Shown in pieces: positions 1-6,116 of a DNA stretch of 6,116 nt. Under the pieces are notes generated by a model. The model saw nothing but the letters and a program-made list of their open reading frames with translations. It was not told the origin of the DNA and searched no databases. The DNA is from an uncultured Rhizobiaceae group bacterium (GTDB taxonomy: Bacteria; Pseudomonadota; Alphaproteobacteria; Rhizobiales; Rhizobiaceae). How positions within the stretch are numbered: the first letter of the stretch is position 1; each line of letters begins with the position of its first letter. Made by a program: the position numbers and the translations under genes. The DNA is taken from positions 1-6,116 of the forward strand of contig CALFBU010000298.1 in the NCBI GenBank assembly GCA_937951455.1, read 5' to 3'.

Positions 1-1694
1 TTCAGGTTTTGGATGATATTAATCTGAAAGTCGAAGAGGGCGAGTTTATTGCAATTGTAGGCTTTTCTGGTTCCGGCAAGACGACACTGATTTCTGCTCT
101 GGCAGGTCTTATCAAGCCTGATACTGGTGGGGTTATATTCAAGGGAAAGGAAGTAACAGAGCCTGGCCCGGAGCGTGGGGTTGTATTCCAGTCATACTCG
201 TTGCTTCCATGGCTAACGGTATTGGGCAATGTACTTCTTTCTGTTGAAGAAGTCTTCAAGTCAAAACCAAAGAGTGAGCGCTTGCAGATTGCGGACAAAT
301 ACATTGAAATGGTTGGGTTGGATCATGCAAAAGACCGAAAGCCTGCGGAACTTTCAGGGGGAATGCGCCAGCGTGTAGCTGTTGCCCGTGCGCTTGCCAT
401 GCAACCCGAGGTTTTGCTGCTCGATGAACCGCTTTCGGCTCTTGATGCTCTTACGCGTTCCAAACTTCAGGATGAGTTTGCCGATATTTCTGAAAAGGAA
501 AAGAAAACAATTATCCTCATAACAAATGATGTTGATGAAGCCATTTTGCTTGCCGACAGGATTATACCTCTAACGCCTGGGCCAAACGCAACATTGGGGC
601 CTGAGTTCAAGGTCAATCTTGCACGTCCAAGGGATCGTGCTGCAATGAACTCAAATGAAGAATTCATTCGCCTTCGCTCTGAAGTAACGCGTTACCTAAT
701 GGATATTGGAAGTGAGCGTGGAGCGGAAACAGAAGATGAATTTACACTTCCAGATGTAATACCTTTCTTCCAGGAAGTAAAATTACCGGAAGCATATGTA
801 GAAGCTTCCACTTCCATGAAAGATGATCGTTATCTTGAGTTCTCCAAACTGACAAAAGTATATCCAACGCCAAAGGGGCCTCTGACTGTTCTTGAAGATG
901 TTGAATTGAAAATGAAAAAGGGTGAGTTCATCACGCTTATCGGCCATTCAGGTTGCGGAAAATCAACAGCACTGACGATGGCGGCTGGGTTAAATGAAAT
1001 TACCAAGGGTTCCATTATTTTGGATGGAAAACACGTTACAAATGCAGGGCCTGATAGGGCGGTAGTCTTTCAGGCTCCAAGTCTCCTGCCATGGCTTACA
1101 GCCTATGAAAACGTGGCGCTTGGCGTGGACGGTGTATACCCAAATGCAAATGCAGCTGAAAAGCGTGATGTGTGTGAATATTACTTATCGCGCGTTGGCT
1201 TAGCGGACAGCATGAACAAGGCTGCTGCAGATCTTTCCAATGGCATGAAGCAACGTGTGGGCATAGCAAGAGCCTTTGCCTTGTCACCAAAGTTGCTATT
1301 GTTGGATGAACCTTTTGGTATGCTGGACAGTCTCACACGCTGGGAACTTCAAGACGTTTTGATGGATGTTTGGAAGCGTACCCAGGTCACCGCAATCTGT
1401 GTTACCCATGATGTGGACGAAGCCATTTTGCTCGCAGACCGTGTTGTGATGATGTCCAATGGTCCGAATGCGAAAATCGGCAACATCATGGAAGTCGACT
1501 TGCCTAGACCAAGATCGCGGAAAGAGTTGATCAATCACCCTGATTATTACGCATATCGTGAAGAACTCCTGGAATTCCTTGAAGCTTATGAAGGGGGTGC
1601 CAACCCAACTGAAGAACAATTACGCTCAATTGAAGAAAAAAGTGCTGCTCGTATTGCACGACAACGTGAGACCGCAATGGAGGCCGCGCAATGA
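1..1694 (+). CDS. Fused tandem-NBD ATPase of a nitrate-type ABC importer (NrtC/NrtD-like), 5' partial
   Basis: This cytoplasmic protein would hydrolyse ATP to drive import of nitrate or a related anion through an unseen permease. The frame is open to the left edge. The first possible start, TTG at 9, reads as the Leu of a typical mid-domain segment (QVLDDINLK), so the true start lies upstream; comparison with half 2 suggests about 20-30 residues are missing. Counting from that TTG, half 1 has Walker A 18-26 (GFSGSGKTT), Q-loop Q61, signature LSGGMRQ 115-121, Walker B ending D139-E140, and Asn173 where the H-loop His is expected. Half 2 has Walker A 312-320 (GHSGCGKST), Q355, signature LSNGMKQ 409-415, D433-E434 and H467. 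A linker of about 45 residues (roughly 228-273) joins them. Cyanobacterial NrtC carries a solute-binding domain after one NBD; here a second NBD takes that place. The nitrate role is inferred from the NrtC/D-like motifs and the adjoining nirBD-nasA genes; cyanate, bicarbonate or sulfonate are alternatives for this ATPase family. Confidence 0.93.
   Translation, partial: QVLDDINLKVEEGEFIAIVGFSGSGKTTLISALAGLIKPDTGGVIFKGKEVTEPGPERGVVFQSYSLLPWLTVLGNVLLSVEEVFKSKPKSERLQIADKYIEMVGLDHAKDRKPAELSGGMRQRVAVARALAMQPEVLLLDEPLSALDALTRSKLQDEFADISEKEKKTIILITNDVDEAILLADRIIPLTPGPNATLGPEFKVNLARPRDRAAMNSNEEFIRLRSEVTRYLMDIGSERGAETEDEFTLPDVIPFFQEVKLPEAYVEASTSMKDDRYLEFSKLTKVYPTPKGPLTVLEDVELKMKKGEFITLIGHSGCGKSTALTMAAGLNEITKGSIILDGKHVTNAGPDRAVVFQAPSLLPWLTAYENVALGVDGVYPNANAAEKRDVCEYYLSRVGLADSMNKAAADLSNGMKQRVGIARAFALSPKLLLLDEPFGMLDSLTRWELQDVLMDVWKRTQVTAICVTHDVDEAILLADRVVMMSNGPNAKIGNIMEVDLPRPRSRKELINHPDYYAYREELLEFLEAYEGGANPTEEQLRSIEEKSAARIARQRETAMEAAQ
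3..690 (+). repeat. First half of an in-register coding duplication (NBD1)
   Basis: This is the N-terminal nucleotide-binding half of the fused ATPase. It matches the second half at a constant offset of 882 bases (294 codons), from the VLDDINLK segment through Walker A, Q-loop, signature, Walker B, H-loop and a shared GPNA motif (residues 191-194). The bases are diverged over most of its length, so this is an old domain duplication and not a recent DNA repeat. The best-conserved stretch is 522-560, around the H-loop, with a 14-base identical run at 537-550. The right-hand boundary is approximate. Confidence 0.75.
885..1572 (+). repeat. Second half of the in-register coding duplication (NBD2)
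   Basis: This is the C-terminal nucleotide-binding half of the same protein, the partner of the region at 3-690. The closest nucleotide match is 1404-1442 against 522-560, where I count 31 of 39 bases identical. This half keeps the canonical H-loop His (codon CAT at 1407), whereas half 1 has AAT at 525. Beyond it, a tail of about 40 residues rich in Glu, Ala and Arg runs to the stop. The boundaries are approximate. Confidence 0.75.
1679..1694 (+). promoter_or_regulatory. Ribosome binding site and ATGA stop/start overlap, ATPase to nirB
   Basis: GGAGG at 1679-1683 lies 7 bases before the nirB ATG at 1691. The ATPase stop TGA (1692-1694) overlaps that start, so the site is inside the upstream coding sequence. 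This fixes the nirB start and suggests translational coupling between transporter and nitrite reductase. Confidence 0.85.
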
Positions 1695-4144
1695 AAGACA
1701 AACAAAAACTCGTAGTCATCGGTAACGGCATGGCGCCTGGTCGCATGCTGGAGGCTTTGATAGAAAAGGATTCTTCTGCATATGAAATTACAATTTTCAA
1801 TGCAGAGCCTCGCGTAAACTATAACCGCTTGATGCTTTCACCGGTTCTTTCCGGTGAGAAGAAATACGAAGACATCATTACGCACGATGATGATTGGTAT
1901 GGGGAAAACAACATACAATTGCATAAATCTGCGCGTGTTTCGAACATCGATAGAAGTGCAAAAGTAGTCACCAGTTTTAACGGCATAGAATGTTCCTACG
2001 ATAAGCTGGTCATAGCAACGGGTTCAAATCCTTTCATTATTCCGTTGCCTGGCCACGAACTGGAAGGCGTTCTCACATATCGTGATCTGGATGATGTTGA
2101 GAAGATGATCGACGTGTCAAAGGCTAAAGGCATGGCTGTCGTGATTGGAGGCGGCCTTTTGGGGCTTGAAGCTGCGGCCGGTCTCAAGATGCAGGGCATG
2201 GATGTAACGGTACTTCACCTTATGCCTACATTGATGGAACGTCAACTTGATCCGGCAGCTGGCTTTCTCCTGGAACGTGCTTTTGAAGACCTTGGCATCA
2301 AGGTCATCACCAAGGCCAACACGCATGAAATTCTTGGCAAGGATGGCAAGGTCGATGCGGTCGTACTGGATGATGGCACCAAACTTCCATGTGAAATGGT
2401 TGTCATGGCTGTGGGTATCAGACCATCTGCCGAGCTAGCCAAAACATGTGGCATTGAAACCAATCGCGGCATACTCGTATCAGACGACATGCGTACTTCT
2501 GATCCTGATGTGTTTGCTCTTGGAGAATGCGTCGAACACCGTGACCAGTGTTACGGTTTGGTAGCGCCACTATACGAAATGGCTGAGGTGATTGCAGATA
2601 ATCTTCTGGAAGGGACATCTGAATATAAAGGTTCTGTTACGGCGACAAAGCTCAAGGTAACAGGAATCGATTTGTACTCAGCTGGTGACTTTGCTGAAGG
2701 CGATGATCGCGAGGAAATAGTCCTTCGCGATGCTTCTGGTGGCATCTACAAACGTCTTGTTATCAAGGACAACAAAATTATTGGAGCGGTGCTTTACGGT
2801 GATACGGCAGATGGTCCCTGGTTCTTCGATCTGTTGAAAAAAGGAACAGACATTTCCGAAATGAGGGAAACGCTTATCTTCGGTCAATCCTATCAGGGTG
2901 GCGAACCGCTGGACCCGTTGGCAGCCGTTGCAGCCTTGCCGGATGATGCGGAAATCTGCGGCTGTAACGGCATTTGTAAATCAAAAATCACAGTTAAGAT
3001 AACGGAACTTGGCCTGACAACTCTGGATGATGTACGCGCCCACACAAAAGCTTCTTCATCATGTGGAACGTGCACCGGGCTTGTTGAACAACTCATGACC
3101 CTGACATTGGGGGACGCTTACAATCCCAATGCTGTAACACCCATGTGCGGATGTACCAGCCTTGGTCACTCGGATGTACGCAGACTTATCAAGGCAAAGG
3201 AGTTGAAAACAATTCCTGAAGTCATGCAGGAACTGGAGTGGACAACCTCAACAGGTTGCGCCAAGTGCCGTCCTGCATTAAATTATTATCTGGTCTGTGA
3301 CTGGCCTGATGAATACGCTGATGATTATCAGTCCCGCTTCATCAATGAGCGTGTTCACGCGAACATACAAAAGGATGGAACTTACTCTGTAGTACCTCGC
3401 ATGTGGGGTGGCATGACATCATCCGCTGAATTGCGAGCAATAGCAGATGTTGTCGATAAATTTGATATCCCTGCGGTCAAGGTTACAGGCGGTCAGCGCA
3501 TCGATATGCTTGGTATCCAGAAGGAAGACCTTCCGGCTGTTTGGGCAGACTTGGGCAAGGCTGGGTTTGTTTCAGGTCAGGCATACGCCAAGGGATTGCG
3601 CACCGTCAAAACTTGTGTTGGTACCAATTGGTGTCGCTTTGGCACACAGGATTCAACCGGTCTTGGCATCAAGCTTGAGAAGTTCATGTGGGGTTCATGG
3701 ACGCCTGCAAAACTCAAACTCGCTGTGTCAGGTTGTCCGCGCAATTGTGCTGAAGCGACGTGCAAGGATATTGGTGTCATATGCGTCGATAGTGGATATG
3801 AAATCCACTTTGCGGGTGCGGCAGGTCTCGACATCAAGGGAACTGAAATCCTCGGTAATGTTAAAACAGAAGACGAAGTCATGGAGCATGTTGTGGCGCT
3901 TGCACAGATGTATCGTGAACAAGGCTGGTACCTTGAGCGTATTTACAAATGGGCAAAACGGATTGGTTTGGATGAGATCCGTTCACAAATCATGGATAAT
4001 ACCGAAAAACGTAAATCTTATTACGAGCGATTTGTTTTCAGTCAGAAATTTGCACAGGTTGACCCGTGGGATGAGCGTGTATCCGGCAAGGATAAGCATG
4101 AGTTCAATCCAATGGCTACTTTAAATCTGGAGGCTGCAGAATGA
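1691..4144 (+). CDS. nirB: Assimilatory NAD(P)H nitrite reductase, large subunit
   Basis: NirB reduces nitrite to ammonium in the cytoplasm with six electrons from NAD(P)H. At 817 residues it is complete and of normal family length. In order: FAD-binding start with GNGMAPGR (11-18); NAD(P)-binding Rossmann motif G153-x-G155-x2-G158; FAD-closing segment D273-VFALGEC (to 280); a reductase C-terminal-like region around 310-400; BFD-like [2Fe-2S] domain 1 with C423, C425, C458, C461; BFD-like domain 2 with C486, C488, C523, C526; a ferredoxin-like half domain about 555-625; and the siroheme/[4Fe-4S] domain with C642-x5-C648 and C682-x3-C686 (GCPRNC). The ATG is supported by GGAGG 7 bases upstream and the motif beginning at residue 8. 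It overlaps both neighbours by 4 bases. In Paracoccus the equivalent is named nasB. No frameshift or missing catalytic residue is seen. Confidence 0.97.
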   Translation: MKDKQKLVVIGNGMAPGRMLEALIEKDSSAYEITIFNAEPRVNYNRLMLSPVLSGEKKYEDIITHDDDWYGENNIQLHKSARVSNIDRSAKVVTSFNGIECSYDKLVIATGSNPFIIPLPGHELEGVLTYRDLDDVEKMIDVSKAKGMAVVIGGGLLGLEAAAGLKMQGMDVTVLHLMPTLMERQLDPAAGFLLERAFEDLGIKVITKANTHEILGKDGKVDAVVLDDGTKLPCEMVVMAVGIRPSAELAKTCGIETNRGILVSDDMRTSDPDVFALGECVEHRDQCYGLVAPLYEMAEVIADNLLEGTSEYKGSVTATKLKVTGIDLYSAGDFAEGDDREEIVLRDASGGIYKRLVIKDNKIIGAVLYGDTADGPWFFDLLKKGTDISEMRETLIFGQSYQGGEPLDPLAAVAALPDDAEICGCNGICKSKITVKITELGLTTLDDVRAHTKASSSCGTCTGLVEQLMTLTLGDAYNPNAVTPMCGCTSLGHSDVRRLIKAKELKTIPEVMQELEWTTSTGCAKCRPALNYYLVCDWPDEYADDYQSRFINERVHANIQKDGTYSVVPRMWGGMTSSAELRAIADVVDKFDIPAVKVTGGQRIDMLGIQKEDLPAVWADLGKAGFVSGQAYAKGLRTVKTCVGTNWCRFGTQDSTGLGIKLEKFMWGSWTPAKLKLAVSGCPRNCAEATCKDIGVICVDSGYEIHFAGAAGLDIKGTEILGNVKTEDEVMEHVVALAQMYREQGWYLERIYKWAKRIGLDEIRSQIMDNTEKRKSYYERFVFSQKFAQVDPWDERVSGKDKHEFNPMATLNLEAAE
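4129..4144 (+). promoter_or_regulatory. Ribosome binding site and ATGA stop/start overlap, nirB to nirD
   Basis: GGAGG at 4129-4133 lies 7 bases before the nirD ATG at 4141, and the nirB TGA (4142-4144) overlaps it. The arrangement is identical to the ATPase/nirB junction, which suits coupled, near-equal synthesis of the two nitrite reductase subunits. Confidence 0.85.
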
Positions 4145-4473
4145 ACGCCATTGCATCTACATGGGTCGAAATTGGCAACCTGAGTGATATACCAAGACAA
4201 GGTTCGCGATGTGTCAAGCTTGGCGACAAGACAGTCGCAATTTTCCGTACATTTGATGATCAGGTTTTTGCGCTTGAAGACAAGTGCCCGCATAAAAATG
4301 GGCCTCTAAGTCAAGGCATAGTGCATGATGGTTGCGTTACCTGTCCTTTGCATAATTGGGTGATATCTCTTGCCACTGGAGAAGCGCAAGGTGCAGATGA
4401 AGGTGCTACGCAGGCCTATTCTGTAAAGCTGGACGGGGAGACTGTCCTTTTCGATCCAGGTTCTGGCAAATGA
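4141..4473 (+). CDS. nirD: Nitrite reductase small subunit, Rieske [2Fe-2S] type
   Basis: This is the small partner of NirB in the assimilatory nitrite reductase, 110 residues long, typical for the family, soluble and without a signal peptide. One Rieske fold fills the protein. The cluster ligands are all visible: C49-P-H51 and, after a 16-residue gap, C68-P-L-H71, followed by NW and a GEAQG loop typical of the second Rieske segment. It probably carries electrons to or within NirB. The ATG at 4141 is set by GGAGG 7 bases upstream and by the overlap with the nirB stop. In Paracoccus denitrificans the equivalent ferredoxin gene is called nasG. A stand-alone dioxygenase ferredoxin would look similar, but its place between nirB and a nitrate reductase decides the call. 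Confidence 0.95.
   Translation: MNAIASTWVEIGNLSDIPRQGSRCVKLGDKTVAIFRTFDDQVFALEDKCPHKNGPLSQGIVHDGCVTCPLHNWVISLATGEAQGADEGATQAYSVKLDGETVLFDPGSGK
4458..4473 (+). promoter_or_regulatory. Weak ribosome site and ATGA overlap, nirD to nasA
   Basis: The nasA ATG at 4470 overlaps the nirD TGA (4471-4473). Upstream there is only AGG at 4458-4460, 9 bases from the start, and no GGAGG like those of the two earlier junctions. Reinitiation by ribosomes finishing nirD is therefore a likely means of starting nasA. The start choice is supported because the [4Fe-4S] motif begins only 12 residues in. Confidence 0.65.
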
Positions 4474-6116
4474 CATCTGGCGATGTAAAAACAGTCAAGA
4501 CAACATGTCCTTATTGCGGCGTAGGTTGTGGTGTTTTGGCGACAAAAAACAATGATGGTTCGGTTTCGATTAAAGGTGACCTAGAGCATCCTGCAAACTA
4601 TGGCAGATTGTGTTCAAAAGGTACGGCATTGGGTGATACAATTGGACTTGAGGGGCGGCTTTTGTATCCGCAAGTGCATGGTGAAAAAACTAACTGGGAC
4701 ACCGCACTGGATTTGGTGGCAGATAAGTTTTCAAAGACCATAAAAAAACATGGTCCCGATTCCGTTGCTTTTTATGTTTCAGGTCAAATTCTGACTGAAG
4801 ATTATTACATAGCGAATAAGTTGATGAAGGGCTTCATCGGCTCTGCCAATATTGACACCAATTCACGCCTTTGCATGGCGTCTTCCGTAGCAGGACATCG
4901 AAAGGCGTTTGGCACTGATACCGTGCCAGGTGTTTATGAAGACCTTGAGTTGGCAGATGTGGTAATTCTGGTCGGTTCCAATCTGGCTTGGTGTCATCCA
5001 GTTCTTTATCAGCGAATAGAAGCTGCGAAGCAATCCCGCCCTAAAATGAAAGTGGTTTTGGTCGATCCGCGCCGTACCATGACTGCAAACCTTGCTGATT
5101 TACATTTGGCGATCAAACCTGATGGCGACACCGCATTATTTAATGGTCTGCTGACGTTTCTCTCACAAAAAGGCATTTTGAAGTGTGACTATATTGAAAA
5201 ATACACTTCGGGTTTTGAAGAAGCGCTCTTAAGTGCGACCAGCATGTCTGAACAAGATTTGATCGAACAAACCGGACTATCAAGCGGTGAGCTTCAGACA
5301 TTTTACAACTTGTTCGCATCGAACGAAAAAGTGGTAACGGTCTACAGCCAGGGCGTGAACCAATCAGTGTCGGGTACTGATAAAGTTAGTTCAATCATTA
5401 ATTGTCATCTTGCAACGGGACGCATAGGCAAGCCAGGCATGGGGCCTTTTTCTGTAACAGGGCAGCCCAATGCAATGGGCGGGCGAGAGGTTGGCGGTCT
5501 TGCCAACATGCTTGCGTGTCACATGGATATAGAAAACGAAAAGCATTGCAATTTGGTAAAAGAATTCTGGCAGGCACCTGCCATACCTGAGAAGCAGGGT
5601 TTAAAAGCTGTTGAGATGTTTGACGCAGTCAAGGCAGGCAAAATCAAAGCAATATGGATCATGTCCACCAATCCTGTTGACAGCATGCCTGATGCTGACA
5701 GCGTGAAAGAGGCTTTGGATAATTGCCCGTTTGTTGTGGTTTCTGACATAGTAGAGGAAACCGATACAATTCAATATGCGCATGTTAAACTGCCAGCTTC
5801 AGCCTGGGGTGAGAAAGACGGGACAGTCACAAATTCCGAGAGACGTATTTCACGACAAAAAAGCTTTTTAAACCAACCTTGTGATACGAAACCTGATTGG
5901 TGGCAAATGGCAGAAGTTGCCAAGCGCATGGGCTTTGAGGGTTCGTTTTCGTACAATAATGTTTCGGAAGTTTTCGACGAATACGCGAGACTGTCGAGTT
6001 TCAGGAACCATGATACAAGAGATTTTGATATCGGCGGTCTGGCTGGGCTTTCGCAAGCGCAATACGATAACCTTGAACCAGTCCAATGGCCTCAAACACA
6101 AATACATAACCCCGAC
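4470..6116 (+). CDS. nasA: Assimilatory nitrate reductase catalytic subunit, Mo-bisMGD, 3' partial
   Basis: The enzyme reduces nitrate to nitrite in the cytoplasm. I translated 549 codons from ATG 4470 to the window end without a stop. The N-terminal [4Fe-4S] motif is C13-x2-C16-x3-C20-x27-C48, followed by K50, the conserved Lys of the LCSKG motif. The segment NSRLCMASS places the likely Mo-ligand Cys at 135. GSNLAWCHP (near 170), VDPRR, TGRIGKPGMGPF and GQPNAMGGREVGG are typical of NasA/formate dehydrogenase-like molybdopterin oxidoreductases; the segment DFDIGGLAGLS leading to YDNLEPVQWP near the right edge favours NasA. There is no twin-arginine signal, unlike periplasmic NapA. Family members are about 870-900 residues, so the rest of the cofactor-binding C-terminal domain, and any BFD-like domain after it, lies outside. 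It overlaps nirD by 4 bases. The symbol nasC is used in Paracoccus. No separate electron-donor subunit is seen here. Confidence 0.94.
   Translation, partial: MTSGDVKTVKTTCPYCGVGCGVLATKNNDGSVSIKGDLEHPANYGRLCSKGTALGDTIGLEGRLLYPQVHGEKTNWDTALDLVADKFSKTIKKHGPDSVAFYVSGQILTEDYYIANKLMKGFIGSANIDTNSRLCMASSVAGHRKAFGTDTVPGVYEDLELADVVILVGSNLAWCHPVLYQRIEAAKQSRPKMKVVLVDPRRTMTANLADLHLAIKPDGDTALFNGLLTFLSQKGILKCDYIEKYTSGFEEALLSATSMSEQDLIEQTGLSSGELQTFYNLFASNEKVVTVYSQGVNQSVSGTDKVSSIINCHLATGRIGKPGMGPFSVTGQPNAMGGREVGGLANMLACHMDIENEKHCNLVKEFWQAPAIPEKQGLKAVEMFDAVKAGKIKAIWIMSTNPVDSMPDADSVKEALDNCPFVVVSDIVEETDTIQYAHVKLPASAWGEKDGTVTNSERRISRQKSFLNQPCDTKPDWWQMAEVAKRMGFEGSFSYNNVSEVFDEYARLSSFRNHDTRDFDIGGLAGLSQAQYDNLEPVQWPQTQIHNPD

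Noticed and set aside
9..11. TTG at 9 as the true start of the ATPase
   Set aside because: The frame stays open to the left edge and the residues before it (Q, V) continue the conserved segment that precedes Walker A. Half 2 has about 20 more domain residues upstream of the same point.
467..667. Minus-strand frames at 467-667 and 1349-1534 sharing a similar peptide (ASKMASSTS)
   Set aside because: The similarity is the antisense image of the duplicated H-loop segment in the two ATPase halves, not a pair of real antisense genes.
3447..4124. A 225-codon open frame on the + strand inside nirB
   Set aside because: It lies in the +1 frame over the siroheme domain, whose motifs (C642, C648, C682, C686) are intact in the nirB frame. 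Its translation shows no recognisable motif and is rich in Ser, Arg and Leu, as shifted frames often are.
5402..5590. A 62-codon + strand frame within nasA
   Set aside because: It is an out-of-frame reading of the conserved TGRIGKPGMG/GQPNAMGG region of nasA, with no independent support.
5519..6107. Several overlapping minus-strand open frames of 60-80 codons in nasA
   Set aside because: They lie opposite a continuous, motif-bearing nasA frame, overlap each other, and show no ribosome site or known domain that I could see.
4470..6116. Formate dehydrogenase or periplasmic NapA as the identity of the last gene
   Set aside because: There is no twin-arginine signal. The ligand in NSRLCMASS is a plain Cys codon (TGC), and the direct coupling to nirBD together with the YDNLEPVQWP segment favours assimilatory nitrate reductase.

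Overview
The window is one uninterrupted stretch of an assimilatory nitrate/nitrite operon, all on the + strand, with no intergenic DNA. It holds four genes: the 3' part of a fused double ATPase of a nitrate-type ABC importer, a complete nirB (NAD(P)H nitrite reductase large subunit), a complete nirD (Rieske-type small subunit), and the first 549 codons of a cytoplasmic molybdopterin nitrate reductase (nasA/nasC type). The outer two genes run off the window edges. A solute-binding protein and a permease probably lie just upstream, but that is inferred and not seen.

Layout: ATPase 1-1694 (start outside), nirB 1691-4144, nirD 4141-4473, nasA 4470-6116 (end outside). Every junction is the same 4-base ATGA overlap, in which the stop of one gene lies within the start of the next. 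The first two junctions share a GGAGG ribosome site 7 bases before the ATG; the third has only a weak one. No promoter, terminator, RNA gene, mobile element or CRISPR is visible, as expected inside a polycistronic unit.

How the genes work together: the ABC importer brings in nitrate (possibly also nitrite or cyanate) using ATP. NasA reduces nitrate to nitrite at a Mo-bisMGD centre fed by an N-terminal [4Fe-4S] cluster. NirB/NirD then reduce nitrite to ammonium with six electrons from NAD(P)H, passed through FAD, [2Fe-2S] centres and siroheme/[4Fe-4S]. NasA has no Tat signal, so both reductions are placed in the cytoplasm.

Organism: a Gram-negative bacterium of moderate G+C (by eye a little under half). 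The gene order, the double-NBD ATPase and the nirB N-terminal motif recall marine or soil Alphaproteobacteria, but this is family memory and not proof; no genus is offered.

The operon type is known, so I do not claim a new system. The points most worth a second look are within the proteins. The two ATPase halves align motif for motif at exactly 294 residues. One composite ATP site appears degenerate: the H-loop His is replaced by Asn in half 1 and the signature is LSNGM in half 2. NirB and NirD both appear to carry complete sets of iron-sulfur ligands.
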